Shown: positions 54,685 to 63,647, numbered from the stretch's first letter. The stretch is DNA of 64,000 bases from Halobellus captivus (GCF_007655485.1 NZ_VJXQ01000002.1:369183-433182), one strand, 5' to 3'. Notes: a model not told the origin generated them from the letters alone. Numbers and translations: made by a program.

Positions 54685-56456
54685 AGCTGGTCCTCCGTCA
54701 GTGCGAACTTGCCGTTTGCGCCGCCGGAGGCGACCATCGGATAGACGTTCTCCGCCGGGTCGATGTGGAAGTCGATGACCGACGGCCCGTCGTACGCGAG
54801 CGCCTCCTCGACGGCGTCTGTGACCTCGTCGTAGTCGTCGACGCGCCACCCGCGCGCGCCGAACGCCTCCGCCAGTTTGTCGAACTCGGGACACCAGTTG
54901 TACTCGGCGGCCATCCGTCGGCCCTCGAAGAAGGCGTCCTGCCACTGGCGGACCATCCCGATGTACTCGTTGTTGAGCACCGCGACGGTGATGTCCAGTT
55001 CCTCGCGGACGGCGACCGAAAGCTCCTGGATCGTCATCAGGAACGAGCCGTCGCCGTCGATGCAGACGACGTCCTGGTCGTCGTCGGCCGCGATCCGCGC
55101 GCCGATCGCCGCGGGCAGCCCGTAGCCCATCGTTCCGAGGCCGTGAGACGACACCCACGTCCGCGGCTCGGTGAAGTTCCAGTACTGGGCGGCCCACATC
55201 TGATGCTGTCCGACGCCGCTCGTGACGATGGTGTTGTCGTCGGTCGCCTCGTCGAGCACCTCAACGACGAACTGCGGCTTCAGCGGCTCGTCGTCGGGCG
55301 TCGCATAGTCCATCGGGTACTCGTCCTTCCACGTGCGACACTGCTCGCGCCACTCCTCGGCGTCGGGAGCGGTCGCGATCGCGTCGTCGAGCTGGTTGAG
55401 GACGATTCCCGCGTCGCCGATGAGCGGGTAGTCCGCGTGGACGTTCTTCGAGATCTCGGCGGGATCGATGTCGATGTGAACGACCTCCGCTTCGGGCGCG
55501 AACGTGTCGATACCACCGGTCAGGCGGTCGTCGAAGCGCGTCCCGACGGCGATCAGCAGATCGGTGTGCGTGATCGCCATATTCGCGTAGCCGGTGCCGT
55601 GCATCCCCGCCCACGACAGGCAGAGATCGTCGTCCTCGGGGAACGAGCCGATCCCTGGCATCGTCGTGACGACCGGGATATCGTGCCCGTCGGCGAACGC
55701 GCGGGCCTGCTCGGTGGCGTCGGCTTTGATGACGCCGCCGCCGAAGAGCAGCAGCGGCCGCTCGGCGGCCTCGATCGCCTCGGCGGCCGTTTGCACGTTC
55801 TCCTCGTCGGCGACGTACTGCGGCCGCGTCGTCTCCGGCGGCTCCGCCGGACCGGGTTCGACTTCGGTGTCGGCGAGCGAGACGTCCTTCGGCAGGTCGA
55901 CGAGCGTCGGCCCGGGACGTCCCTCGCCCGCGAGCGCGAGCGCCTCGCCGACGGTGTCGCCGACGCTGTCGGGGTCGCTGGCGAAGTAGTTGTGCTTCGT
56001 GATCGGCGCGGTCACGCCGGTCGTGTCGGTCTCCTGGAACGCGTCGGAGCCGACCATATCCGCCGGGACCTGGCCGGTGAGTGCGAGCAACCCGTCGGAG
56101 TCCATATTGGCGTCGGCGATTCCCGTGACGAGATTCGTCGCGCCCGGGCCCGACGTCGCCAGACAGACGCCCGGTTCGTTCCGGACGACGCTGAACGCGT
56201 CGGCGGCGTGCGCCGCCCCCTGCTCGTGCGCCATCGTGACGTGGCGGATGTCCGAGTGGTACAGCGCGTCGTAGATGGGCATAATCGCCCCACCCTGGAC
56301 GCCGAATGCGGCCTCGACGCCCTCGTTTTCGAGGGCGCGAATGACGGATTCGGAGCCCGTCGTGACGGGCGATTGCGCCGCCTCGGTCGCTTCGGCTTCA
56401 CCCTCCGCGGCCGGGTTCGTCTCCTCGTTCGGCGAGGACGGTGCCTGTTTGCTCAT
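54681..56456 (-). CDS. ilvB: Acetolactate synthase large (catalytic) subunit
   Basis: This 591-residue ThDP enzyme joins pyruvate units to acetolactate. After an acidic low-complexity N-terminus of about 30 residues it has the catalytic Glu in MAHEQGAAHAADAFSVV, the ThDP motif VCIDGDGSFLMTIQELSVAV ending in VLNNEY, and the FAD-like middle domain. The start ATG overlaps the stop of a 44-codon upstream frame (ATGA), and a GAGGTGAG Shine-Dalgarno precedes it. It leads the ilvB-ilvN-ilvC-leuC-leuD-leuB operon. Confidence 0.95.
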   Translation of the reverse strand: MSKQAPSSPNEETNPAAEGEAEATEAAQSPVTTGSESVIRALENEGVEAAFGVQGGAIMPIYDALYHSDIRHVTMAHEQGAAHAADAFSVVRNEPGVCLATSGPGATNLVTGIADANMDSDGLLALTGQVPADMVGSDAFQETDTTGVTAPITKHNYFASDPDSVGDTVGEALALAGEGRPGPTLVDLPKDVSLADTEVEPGPAEPPETTRPQYVADEENVQTAAEAIEAAERPLLLFGGGVIKADATEQARAFADGHDIPVVTTMPGIGSFPEDDDLCLSWAGMHGTGYANMAITHTDLLIAVGTRFDDRLTGGIDTFAPEAEVVHIDIDPAEISKNVHADYPLIGDAGIVLNQLDDAIATAPDAEEWREQCRTWKDEYPMDYATPDDEPLKPQFVVEVLDEATDDNTIVTSGVGQHQMWAAQYWNFTEPRTWVSSHGLGTMGYGLPAAIGARIAADDDQDVVCIDGDGSFLMTIQELSVAVREELDITVAVLNNEYIGMVRQWQDAFFEGRRMAAEYNWCPEFDKLAEAFGARGWRVDDYDEVTDAVEEALAYDGPSVIDFHIDPAENVYPMVASGGANGKFALTEDQL

Positions 56457-56587
56457 CGGCGCTCACCTCGTTCGGTGGCCGAGCGGTTACTCGCGCGCGT
56501 GCTGGTCACTGCGCGGTGGGCCGCTGGGCGGTTGGTCTGCGTGCGATACGTCGATGTCGGTCGTGCGGATCGAGCGTGGTACTCCAT
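56453..56587 (-). CDS. 44-codon upstream ORF overlapping the ilvB start
   Basis: An ATG at 56587 opens a frame that ends in TGA overlapping the ilvB ATG by four bases. The predicted peptide begins MEYHARSARPTSTYRTQT and is rich in Arg, Thr, Ser and Ala, with no Leu or Ile and one Val. It is therefore not a classical branched-chain attenuator peptide. It could couple translation into ilvB, or it may be chance. It is untested and lacks similarity that I can recognise. Confidence 0.3.
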   Translation of the reverse strand: MEYHARSARPTSTYRTQTNRPAAHRAVTSTRASNRSATERGERR

Positions 56588-56907
56588 AGTCGGTGTGTGA
56601 CGGTCACTGGTCGGTTGGACGGCGAGCGCGAACGGAATCGAGACGAAAATGTGGCTATGCGGGGCTATAGGGCCCCTACAATGATCCGCGTGTCGACGCC
56701 GAGCGTCTCGGCGTCGGCCGACCGGCACACGGCGGCGAACGGCGCCGCTCTCGGCGCGGCGTCCCTCGCGTGGGTGTGCGGTCGTCGCATCGTATCCCAC
56801 AGATTCGTCTCGTCGGTTATTAACGTTTCGCGCCGCGCGCCCGTTCGGAGAGATCGGTCGGCAGCGCACCCGTGGCTCGTCGGATCGAGCAACCGGCGCG
56901 CGCGCCA
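56457..56907. other. Region between leuA and ilvB
   Basis: The 451 bases contain the upstream ORF (56453-56587), a possible TATA element inside GGGGCTATAGGGCCCC (about 56665-56680), and otherwise no convincing gene. Confidence 0.45.
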
Positions 56908-58110
56908 TCAGGCGCGGACCTCCTCCTGTTCGTCGTCCTCGTCGACCCGCTCGACGTCCGCCTCGCGGGCGAATCGCGTCAACACGTCGACGGTGACGCG
57001 CTCTTTCTCCGCGCCGTAGTCCTTGACGCGGCGGGTGACCTCGCGGACCTCCGTGTCCGTCGGGGTGAACCCGGACTCCTCCAGTCGCTTCCGGACGGAG
57101 TGCGTGCCGGTGTGCTTTCCGAGGACGAACTCCCGCTGGGCACCGACCATCTCGGGCGTCATCACGCCGGGTTCGAACGTGTCGGCGTTCTCGAGGACGC
57201 CCGCGGCGTGGATCCCGCTCTCGTGTGAGAAGGCGTTTCGTCCCACGACCGGCTTGTTGGCCGGAACCGGGATGTCGCTGGCCTCCTCGACCATCCGCGA
57301 CAGTTCGGTGATTCGGGTGGTGTCGACCCCCGTATCGACGCCGTACAGCGACTCCGCCGCCATCACGACCTCCTCGAAGGCGGCGTTGCCAGCGCGTTCG
57401 CCGATCCCGTTGACCGACACCTGCGCCTGCGACGCGCCGGCCTCGAAACCGGCCATCGCGTTCGCGGCGGCCAGTCCGAAGTCGTCGTGCGCGTGGACGT
57501 CGATCCGCGCGTCGGTGTGCTTTCGGACCTCGCGAACCATATTCGCGAAGCGCGTCGGCGTCGCGACGCCCGTCGTATCGGGGATGTTGACCCAATCGAC
57601 GCCCGCCTCGTCGACGGCGCTCAGGATCTCCGCCAGGAAGTCGATGTCGGTCCGGGTGGCGTCCATCGGCGAGAACATCGCTTCCGCGCCCGCCTCTTTC
57701 ACCCGTTCGACGCTCGCGACGGCGCGCTCGACGGCCTCCTCGCGGGAGGCGTGCATCGAGTCCGCCAACTGGACGTCGCTCGTGCTGACGAAGACGTGGA
57801 TCAACTCCACCCCGGAGTCGATCGCGGCTTCGACGTCTTTGTCGACGACACGAGCCAGTCCGCAGACGGTCGTGTCCGTCGCGGCGGCGATGTCGCTCAC
57901 GGATTCGAACTCGGCCTCGGAGTTGACCGGGAATCCCGCCTCGATGACGTGCGTCCCCATCTCGTCCAGCGTCGCGGCGATGTTACGCTTCTCGTCGTAG
58001 CTGAACGAGGTGCGTGGCGACTGCTCACCGTCGCGGAGCGTCGTGTCGAAAATCCGTACGTTCTCGATCTCGGATTCAGTTATTTGGGCTAATGTGCCCT
58101 GGAAGAACTC
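56908..58110 (-). CDS. leuA: 2-isopropylmalate synthase (LeuA/CimA family); start unresolved
   Basis: The catalytic motif FDTTLRDGEQSPRTSFSYDE and the rest of the HMG-CoA lyase-like barrel (VIEAGFPVNSEAEFE, HAHDDFGLAAANAMAGFEAG, NGIGERAGNAAFEEV, HESGIHAAGVLENADTFEPG) are in one frame. The first in-frame ATG, at 57960, lies after the catalytic motif and would give an inactive protein, so translation must begin upstream. I find no in-frame ATG, GTG or TTG between the catalytic motif and the TATA box. I set the end at the conserved block that starts EFFQGTL (about 400 residues, the usual short archaeal LeuA length). A leaderless ATG at 58156 is in another frame. The enzyme joins acetyl-CoA to 2-ketoisovalerate; citramalate synthase is a possible alternative. 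Confidence 0.85.
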   Translation of the reverse strand, partial: EFFQGTLAQITESEIENVRIFDTTLRDGEQSPRTSFSYDEKRNIAATLDEMGTHVIEAGFPVNSEAEFESVSDIAAATDTTVCGLARVVDKDVEAAIDSGVELIHVFVSTSDVQLADSMHASREEAVERAVASVERVKEAGAEAMFSPMDATRTDIDFLAEILSAVDEAGVDWVNIPDTTGVATPTRFANMVREVRKHTDARIDVHAHDDFGLAAANAMAGFEAGASQAQVSVNGIGERAGNAAFEEVVMAAESLYGVDTGVDTTRITELSRMVEEASDIPVPANKPVVGRNAFSHESGIHAAGVLENADTFEPGVMTPEMVGAQREFVLGKHTGTHSVRKRLEESGFTPTDTEVREVTRRVKDYGAEKERVTVDVLTRFAREADVERVDEDDEQEEVRA

Positions 58111-58156
58111 GACCAGCCGGGGTGTCCGACTGAGCCTCCATGTCGTCGTGAGACAT
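58076..58156 (-). CDS. 26-codon ORF at the leuA 5' end, different frame
   Basis: The ATG at 58156 lies 29 bases downstream of a TATA box and is preceded by ACA, so it is where a leaderless transcript should start. The peptide begins MSHDDMEAQSDTPAGRVL and ends at TGA 58076-58078, overlapping the leuA coding region in a different frame. A +1 shift at that TGA would enter the leuA frame at Glu-Ser-Glu-Ile-Glu. It may be the true start of leuA separated by a frameshift, or a leader peptide. Confidence 0.5.
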   Translation of the reverse strand: MSHDDMEAQSDTPAGRVLPGHISPNN

Positions 58157-58564
58157 TGTATCTGTTCACTGCCCGGGAAAGCTATTAAAGGCTTTCGCTG
58201 TGGCCGGTCTCGACGGCGGATTTCGGCTCACGCGACGACCGTGGAGATCGCTTCCGAAACGTCCGAATCCGCCGTGTGATCCGCACTCTTCCGACAGAAT
58301 CACCCGAGTCGCATTCTCAGTGATTCGCCGGTTCGGGCCGTGTCACGACTCCGGAATTGGCGCAATTTCCGCCGCAAATCCGGCCGATCGACCACTCGAA
58401 ACGCTCGCGCGCACGTCAGAAGTGGACACACGACCAAGCTCTTGTCGGACGGATGCGTATCCTCGTCGCCGCCACTTCCGGACCATCGTACGTGGCGCCG
58501 CTCTCCGTCACCGGCGGGCAACCACGCCCGAATCCTTTTCGTCCCGCTTCTCGTGGGAGCGATT
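58157..58564. other. Intergenic region between divergent leuA and the 58565 gene
   Basis: There is no gene in these 408 bases apart from the leuA TATA region. No clear operator or repeat was seen. Confidence 0.45.
58181..58190 (-). promoter_or_regulatory. TATA box for leuA
   Basis: On the minus strand the sequence is CTTTAATAGC, centred 29 bases before the ATG at 58156. Confidence 0.55.
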
Positions 58565-58849
58565 ATGAGCGATTTCAACCTGAACCTCTCGGAGGCCGAA
58601 GAACACCTCGACGACGACGTCGAGGGCGACGTGGTGCTCGGTGTGCTCGACGGCTCGACGGATCCCGAACTGTGGATCGAAGCGATCGAGTCCGACAACG
58701 TCCTCGTGCTCGCCGTCGAGGGCGACCTCAACGAACTGGCGAAGGGCTTCGCCCGACCCGTGCGGGATATGGGCGGTACCCTGACGCACTTCCGCCGGTT
58801 CCTCGTCGTCGCGCCGCCGGGCGTCGATATCGACACCGACCGGCTCTGA
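58565..58849 (+). CDS. Small conserved haloarchaeal protein, DUF5779-like (94 aa)
   Basis: The ATG at 58565 starts MSDFNLNLSEAEEHLDDDVE. The alternating strands and helices (GDVVLGVLDGSTDPELWIEA, NVLVLAVEGDLNELAKGF, GTLTHFRRFLVVAPPGVDI) suggest a compact alpha-beta fold. I recall similar haloarchaeal proteins as DUF5779. Function is unknown. The open frame upstream of this ATG is not used. Confidence 0.72.
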   Translation: MSDFNLNLSEAEEHLDDDVEGDVVLGVLDGSTDPELWIEAIESDNVLVLAVEGDLNELAKGFARPVRDMGGTLTHFRRFLVVAPPGVDIDTDRL

Positions 58850-58956
58850 TCAGCGGTCCTCGGCCATCGATTCGCATCTCACTGCCCACGATTCCCCAGT
58901 GACATCGACCGCGGGACTCCCGGATTCACCGTTCCCACCGCCGGGTCGTCGAGTCA

Positions 58957-59763
58957 TCAGTCGTCGGTTCGCAGAAACGTCAGCACGTGTCCGTCGTCGT
59001 CGACGACGCGGATCCCGCCGTCGACGGGTACCGGGTCATTCGGCCACGGTCCGCCCGCCTCGACCGCGGCGTCGGGGTTCGGTGCGGCGAACGCGAGATC
59101 GACGTGGACGCCGCCGCGCGCGTCTGCAATCCCCAACTGCGGCTCCCAGAGTTCGAGTGCCACCGGGCCGTCGAGGCGGACGCGGCGGCGCTCGGATCCG
59201 CGGTCGACCACCTCGAATCCCAGCCGTCGGTAGCGGGCCTCCGCGCGACCGAGATCCGTCACCTCCAGCACGACCTCGAAGATTCCCGTGAGCGGGGGCG
59301 TCGTTTCGTCGGACTCGGGGGCCGCGGGGGGCGGGGTCGCACTTTCTGCCCCGGTGTCGACACTCCCGATCTCGACGCAGTTCCCGTCCGGATCGTACAC
59401 GTACAGCGAGTCGCTCGATCCGAACGAGAACTCGACGGGGTCGAGATCGGCGAGTCGGCGTCGCCAGCGCGGGTACGCCTCCGGCGTCGTCGAGAACGCG
59501 TAGTGGGTGTGGACGCCGCCGCGCGGCCGATCGGTCGGCCGACGGAGCACGAGCGTGGTCGGATCAGCATCGCCGGTGCCGATCCGGTATCCAATCGATT
59601 CGGAATCCGGATCGGCGTCGCGGTTCGACCTCGCGTCCCGTGCGGTCTCCGTTCGCGACACTGATTCACCCGACGGCGCGAGACCGAACCGCTTCTCGTA
59701 GAACGTCCGCGCCCGTTCGAGCGATTTCACTTCGAGGCCGAGCCGACGGAATCCGGTGAGCAT
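58957..59763 (-). CDS. VOC-family (glyoxalase-like) protein
   Basis: This 268-residue protein contains two VOC (vicinal oxygen chelate) beta-alpha units: residues 1-140 (FRRLGLEVKSLERARTFYEK to YVYDPDGNCVEIGS) and 160-268 (FEVVLEVTDLGRAEARYRRL to VVDDDGHVLTFL). The metal ligands typical of active glyoxalases are plausible (Glu of NCVEIG, His of GVHTHYAF), but the substrate cannot be read. A 25-residue Asp/Ser/Arg-rich insertion occurs in the first unit. It is divergent from the 59980 kinase. Confidence 0.8.
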   Translation of the reverse strand: MLTGFRRLGLEVKSLERARTFYEKRFGLAPSGESVSRTETARDARSNRDADPDSESIGYRIGTGDADPTTLVLRRPTDRPRGGVHTHYAFSTTPEAYPRWRRRLADLDPVEFSFGSSDSLYVYDPDGNCVEIGSVDTGAESATPPPAAPESDETTPPLTGIFEVVLEVTDLGRAEARYRRLGFEVVDRGSERRRVRLDGPVALELWEPQLGIADARGGVHVDLAFAAPNPDAAVEAGGPWPNDPVPVDGGIRVVDDDGHVLTFLRTDD

Positions 59764-59802
59764 ACCACCGATTGGCGCTCGACTCCCAAGGGTGTGCTGC
59801 CC

Positions 59803-59853
59803 GGGCGGAGTATCGTTTCGAGCAGAGTGTCAGTTCGGGCAGAGTGTCGGTTC
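59803..59853. repeat. Three tandem 17-bp repeats
   Basis: Units at 59803-59819, 59820-59836 and 59837-59853 share GRGCRGAGTRTCRKTTC. They lie in the divergent region between the VOC gene and the histidine kinase. Confidence 0.75.
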
Positions 59854-59948
59854 GGGCGTTCCGAGAGGGAACCCAGCGGTCAACTAGCGTCGCATCGGCC
59901 AAATGGCGGTGCGTCGGCAAGCTATCAGCCGCGATACCCGCCGCGTAC

Positions 59949-59957
59949 TTATATATC
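59949..59957 (+). promoter_or_regulatory. TATA box for the 59980 kinase
   Basis: TTATATATC is centred 27 bases before the ATG at 59980, so a leaderless start is expected. Confidence 0.65.
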
Positions 59958-59979
59958 AGCAGTCTCTGTATTGTTTCGT

Positions 59980-62274
59980 ATGGCTGAAACGACGGGGGTC
60001 TCGCGGGACCAACCCACGGAGACGCGCGTGCTCCACGTCGACGACGATCCGGCGATCGTGGATCTCACGGCCGCGTTTCTGACTCGGTTCGACGACTCGT
60101 TCTCCGTCTACACCTCGACCGATGCCGAAGCGGCGCTGGAACGTATCGAAGGCGAACAGATCGACTGCGTGGTCAGCGACTACGAGATGCCGAAGATGGA
60201 CGGACTCGAACTCCTCGAACGGGTGCGGGAGTTCGACCCCGACGTTCCGTTCATCCTCTTTACGGGCCGGGGATCCGAGGAGATCGCGAGCAAGGCGATC
60301 TCCGCCGGAGTGACTGACTACCTCCAGAAGGAAACCGGGACCGAGCAGTACACCGTCCTCGCGAACCGGATCGAAAACGCCGTCGAACAGACCCGTTCAC
60401 AGCGGGCGCTGGCCGAAAGCGAGAAGCGGCTCTCCCGTCTGTTCGATCAGTCGCCGCTGGGGATGATCGAATACGACGAGACGTTCACGGTCGTCAGGGT
60501 CAACCACGCGGCGACGGAGATCACGGGCTACGACGCCGAGGAACTGGTCGGCGGCACGTGGCTCCCGATCGTCCCCGAGGAGCTCCACCGCCACGTCGCC
60601 GAAGTGGAGCGACAGTTGCTCGCGGACCGCGGCGGCTACCAGAGCGTGAACGAGCTGGTGCGCAAAGACGGTGAGCGACGGCTGTGCGCCTGGCACAACC
60701 GGGTCGTCACCGACGGCGACGGCGAGATCATCACGATCTTCTCGCAGTTCGAGGACATCACCGAAGAGCGTCGTCAGCGCGAGGCGCTCGAACAGACGAA
60801 CATCCTCCGGTCGACGCTCTTCGAGACGCTTCCGGTCGGCGTCCTCGCGGAGGATTCCGATCGGAACGTGCTCCGGATCAACGATCGGTTGCTTGAACTG
60901 TTCGACATCTCCGCAGACCTCGACGACGTAATCGGTTCCGACTGCGAGGCCTTTGCCGAGGAGATCAGCACGCTCTTCGAGAACCCGGCGGGCTTCGTCT
61001 CGCGGATCGAGAAACTGATCGACTCGCGGGAAGCCGTCTGGAACGACGAACTCGTCCTCGCGGACGGCCGCGCCTTCGAGCGGAACTACCGCCCGATCGA
61101 GCTTCCGGACGGGCCGGGGCATCTGTGGGTGTACTACGACATCACGGAGCGCAAGCGACGCGAACAGCGACTCGAAGCGCTGAACGAGACGGCCAGAGAG
61201 TTGATGACGGCCGAAAGCTGCACCGAGGTGGCCGATATCGGCGTCGACGCAGCCGAGACGGTCCTCGAACTCGACGCCAACGTCATCAACTTCTACGAGG
61301 AGGGCACGGGCCTGGTTCCCGTCGCCTACAGCGAGACGGCGACAGAACTCGTCGGTGAGCTACCCGCGTTTTCGACCGGCGAGGGAATCGCGTGGCGCGT
61401 CTACGAACAGGGAACGCCGCAGTCGGTCGAGGACGTCCAGTCGGATCCGGACGTCTACAACCCCGACACGAACATCCGCAGCGAGCTGTACATCCCGCTC
61501 GACGAGTACGGGCTACTCATCGCGGGATCGCCGACGCCGGACGCGTTCGACGCCGAGGACGTCGTCCTCGGCGAGATCCTCGGGATCAACATCGTGACGG
61601 CGCTCGAACAGGTCCAGCGCAACGAGCGGATTCGCGAGCGCGAACGGGAGCTGACCCGACAGAACGCGCGGCTGGAGGAGTTCGCGAGCGTCGTCTCGCA
61701 CGACCTCCGCAATCCGTTGAACGTGGCTGAGGGACGCCTGGAACTGGCCGCCGAGGAGTGCGACAGCGAGCAGCTCGAGTACGTCGCGGACGCGCACGAC
61801 CGGATGATCGAACTCATCGACGACCTCCTCACGCTCGCGCGCGACCGGGACACCGACATCGATCCGACGCCCGTCTCGATCGGTTCGTTCGTCGAGTCGT
61901 GTTGGCAGAACGTCGAAACAGGGGACGCCGACCTCGCGGTCGACGTCGACGGCGTGATCAGCGCCGACGAAACACAGCTCAGACAGCTCCTGGAGAACCT
62001 CCTCCGCAATGCCATCGAACACGGTGGGGGCGCGGTGCGAGTCGGCTGCGTTCCGGGCGGGTTCTACGTCGAAGACGACGGGCCGGGCATCCCGGCCGAC
62101 GAACGCGAGCAGGTCTTCGAGTACGGCTACTCGACGACCCAAGGCGGGACGGGATTCGGCCTCTCGATCGTGCAACAGTGCGCGGCGTCGCACGGCTGGG
62201 AGATCCGCGCGACCGAGAGCGACTCCGGCGGCGCGCGGTTCGAGGTCACCGGCGTCGACCTCGCGGAGGAGTGA
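59980..62274 (+). CDS. Fused response regulator-PAS-PAS-GAF histidine kinase
   Basis: The ATG at 59980 fits the TATA spacing (764 residues). An N-terminal receiver carries HVDDDPAIV and the phospho-Asp 67 in CVVSDYEMPK, ending DYLQKETGTEQY. Then come two PAS domains (about 145-260 and 270-395), a GAF domain (about 405-545), HisKA with His 574 in VVSHDLRNP, and a HATPase_c domain with EDDGPGIP and GTGFGLSIV. There is no membrane segment. It has the receiver-PAS-PAS-GAF-kinase order that is split between two overlapping genes at 28753-31817. The downstream HTR-like gene converges on it. Confidence 0.9.
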   Translation: MAETTGVSRDQPTETRVLHVDDDPAIVDLTAAFLTRFDDSFSVYTSTDAEAALERIEGEQIDCVVSDYEMPKMDGLELLERVREFDPDVPFILFTGRGSEEIASKAISAGVTDYLQKETGTEQYTVLANRIENAVEQTRSQRALAESEKRLSRLFDQSPLGMIEYDETFTVVRVNHAATEITGYDAEELVGGTWLPIVPEELHRHVAEVERQLLADRGGYQSVNELVRKDGERRLCAWHNRVVTDGDGEIITIFSQFEDITEERRQREALEQTNILRSTLFETLPVGVLAEDSDRNVLRINDRLLELFDISADLDDVIGSDCEAFAEEISTLFENPAGFVSRIEKLIDSREAVWNDELVLADGRAFERNYRPIELPDGPGHLWVYYDITERKRREQRLEALNETARELMTAESCTEVADIGVDAAETVLELDANVINFYEEGTGLVPVAYSETATELVGELPAFSTGEGIAWRVYEQGTPQSVEDVQSDPDVYNPDTNIRSELYIPLDEYGLLIAGSPTPDAFDAEDVVLGEILGINIVTALEQVQRNERIRERERELTRQNARLEEFASVVSHDLRNPLNVAEGRLELAAEECDSEQLEYVADAHDRMIELIDDLLTLARDRDTDIDPTPVSIGSFVESCWQNVETGDADLAVDVDGVISADETQLRQLLENLLRNAIEHGGGAVRVGCVPGGFYVEDDGPGIPADEREQVFEYGYSTTQGGTGFGLSIVQQCAASHGWEIRATESDSGGARFEVTGVDLAEE

Positions 62275-62325
62275 CTCGGGTGTCTGAACGAGAGGAGATC
62301 CGAACCGCCGCCGCGCATCGCATTT

Positions 62326-62366
62326 CGCGCCTCTCCTCACCTACTCATACGCGCCTCTCCTCACCT
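62326..62366. repeat. Direct repeat across the stop codon of the HTR-like gene
   Basis: CGCGCCTCTCCTCACCT occurs at 62326-62342 and 62350-62366. The second copy contains the TGA of the minus-strand HTR-like gene (62361-62363). Confidence 0.7.
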
Positions 62367-63197
62367 GATCTTTCGCACGTCGCTGACGTCGAAGCCGCCC
62401 TCGTGAATCTCGGTCTCGAACCGGACGATGTTCTCGCGTTCGATCTGCGAGAGGACGCCGCGGAACTCCTGGACGACCATCGTCCGCGCGCGTTTCGATC
62501 CGCCGGACTCCCACTCGAACTGCAGCGTCCCGTCGGCGGCGTCGATCAGGTGACCGAGTTCGGTCCGTGCGAGCGCCTCGCGGCTGGCGTACGCCAACAC
62601 GAGGCCGTCCCAGCGGTGTGCGGCCTTGCCGAGCCCGCGCAACAGCATCGCGATGTCGTTCCAGGTCATCTCGTCGGAGATCGCCGCGAGGAGGTCCGTG
62701 ATCGAGTCGATGACGACGAGGTTCCCCGGCGCGTGGGCGTTGAGGTGACGTCCGAGCGCCGTGAGGACCGACGCTCGCTCCTCGCGACCGCCGAGGTCCT
62801 GTAGCGTCGTCGTCTCGCCTAAGTACCACTCGCGCGGGACCGGGCTCAACTGGAAGTATTCCGGAGAGAAGTCGCGAACGGAGATCTGATCCGCCGCGGC
62901 CCTCACGAGGTCGTCGTCGAGCACGTACGACATCTCCCGATACAGGTTCTCCTCCCCGTCGGTAAAGGAGAGGTAGTGAACATTCTCGGGGAGCCTGGCG
63001 TCGTCGTGAAGGTCGCCGTAGTGGAGTCCGAACAGCTCGGGATCGACGTGCGCGACGGCGTTCATCGTCGCGCTCGTGTACATAAACTCCCGCGCGCCCG
63101 CCCCCGGTTCCCCGACGAGGAGCACGACCGTCCCCGACGGCGCGCCGCCGCCGACGACGCTGTCGAAGTGGGACACGCCGAACGGGATGCGATCCAT
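62361..63197 (-). CDS. HTR-like / KaiC-RecA superfamily protein with altered Walker A
   Basis: I prefer the ATG at 63197 (278 residues) to the GTG two codons earlier. The protein has a KaiC/RAD55-like fold: MDRIPFGVSHFDSVVGGGAP, then VVLLVGEPGAGAREFMYTSA. The Walker A lysine position is Ala in GAGAREF, so ATP hydrolysis is doubtful. Walker B-like VVIDSITDLLAAI is present. Haloarchaeal relatives are often annotated HTR-like and lie beside sensor kinases, as here. It may bind nucleotide or act as an adaptor in signal transduction. It ends in a short repeat that spans its stop codon. Confidence 0.8.
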   Translation of the reverse strand: MDRIPFGVSHFDSVVGGGAPSGTVVLLVGEPGAGAREFMYTSATMNAVAHVDPELFGLHYGDLHDDARLPENVHYLSFTDGEENLYREMSYVLDDDLVRAAADQISVRDFSPEYFQLSPVPREWYLGETTTLQDLGGREERASVLTALGRHLNAHAPGNLVVIDSITDLLAAISDEMTWNDIAMLLRGLGKAAHRWDGLVLAYASREALARTELGHLIDAADGTLQFEWESGGSKRARTMVVQEFRGVLSQIERENIVRFETEIHEGGFDVSDVRKIR

Positions 63198-63320
63198 ACG
63201 CACCCGTCTCGGGCGTCGCCGTTAACCGTTTCGGGCAACCGGGGACAGCAACCGTTCTCTCGGACGTGAGATATCGAAGAACCAGTTACGGGAGCGGATC
63301 CCGAACCTCTCGGACCGACG

Positions 63321-63647
63321 TCAGGGCAGCGGACAGAGACTCGCGGTGAAGACGGCGACCTCGTCGGCCTCGTTGCGCGCGCCGTGGACGGCCCCGCGGT
63401 CGTGCCGGACCACGCCGGGAGCGTCGACGGTCTCAGTCTCCCCGTCGCGCACGACGGCGACAGCGCCTTCGAGCACGTGGAAGACGTTCGTGCTCTCGGC
63501 GTGTTCGTGCGGTTCGAGTTCGGCTCCGGGACCGAGCGCGAACGCCTTCACGAGCACGTCGTCGGTGACCACGAGCTCTGCGGTCTGGATCTCTCCGTCG
63601 TCGGGGTCGAGCGTCGAACGGACGTCGTCGTACAGGTCGAGTGCCAT
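63321..63647 (-). CDS. Cupin-domain protein (108 aa)
   Basis: This is a single cupin barrel. The first metal motif reads PHEHAESTNVFHVLEGAV (two His and a possible Glu), and the second is HDRGAVHGARNEAD. The likely role is metal-dependent binding or turnover of a small molecule; the substrate is unknown. It lies between the HTR-like gene and the partial kinase on the same strand. Confidence 0.85.
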   Translation of the reverse strand: MALDLYDDVRSTLDPDDGEIQTAELVVTDDVLVKAFALGPGAELEPHEHAESTNVFHVLEGAVAVVRDGETETVDAPGVVRHDRGAVHGARNEADEVAVFTASLCPLP

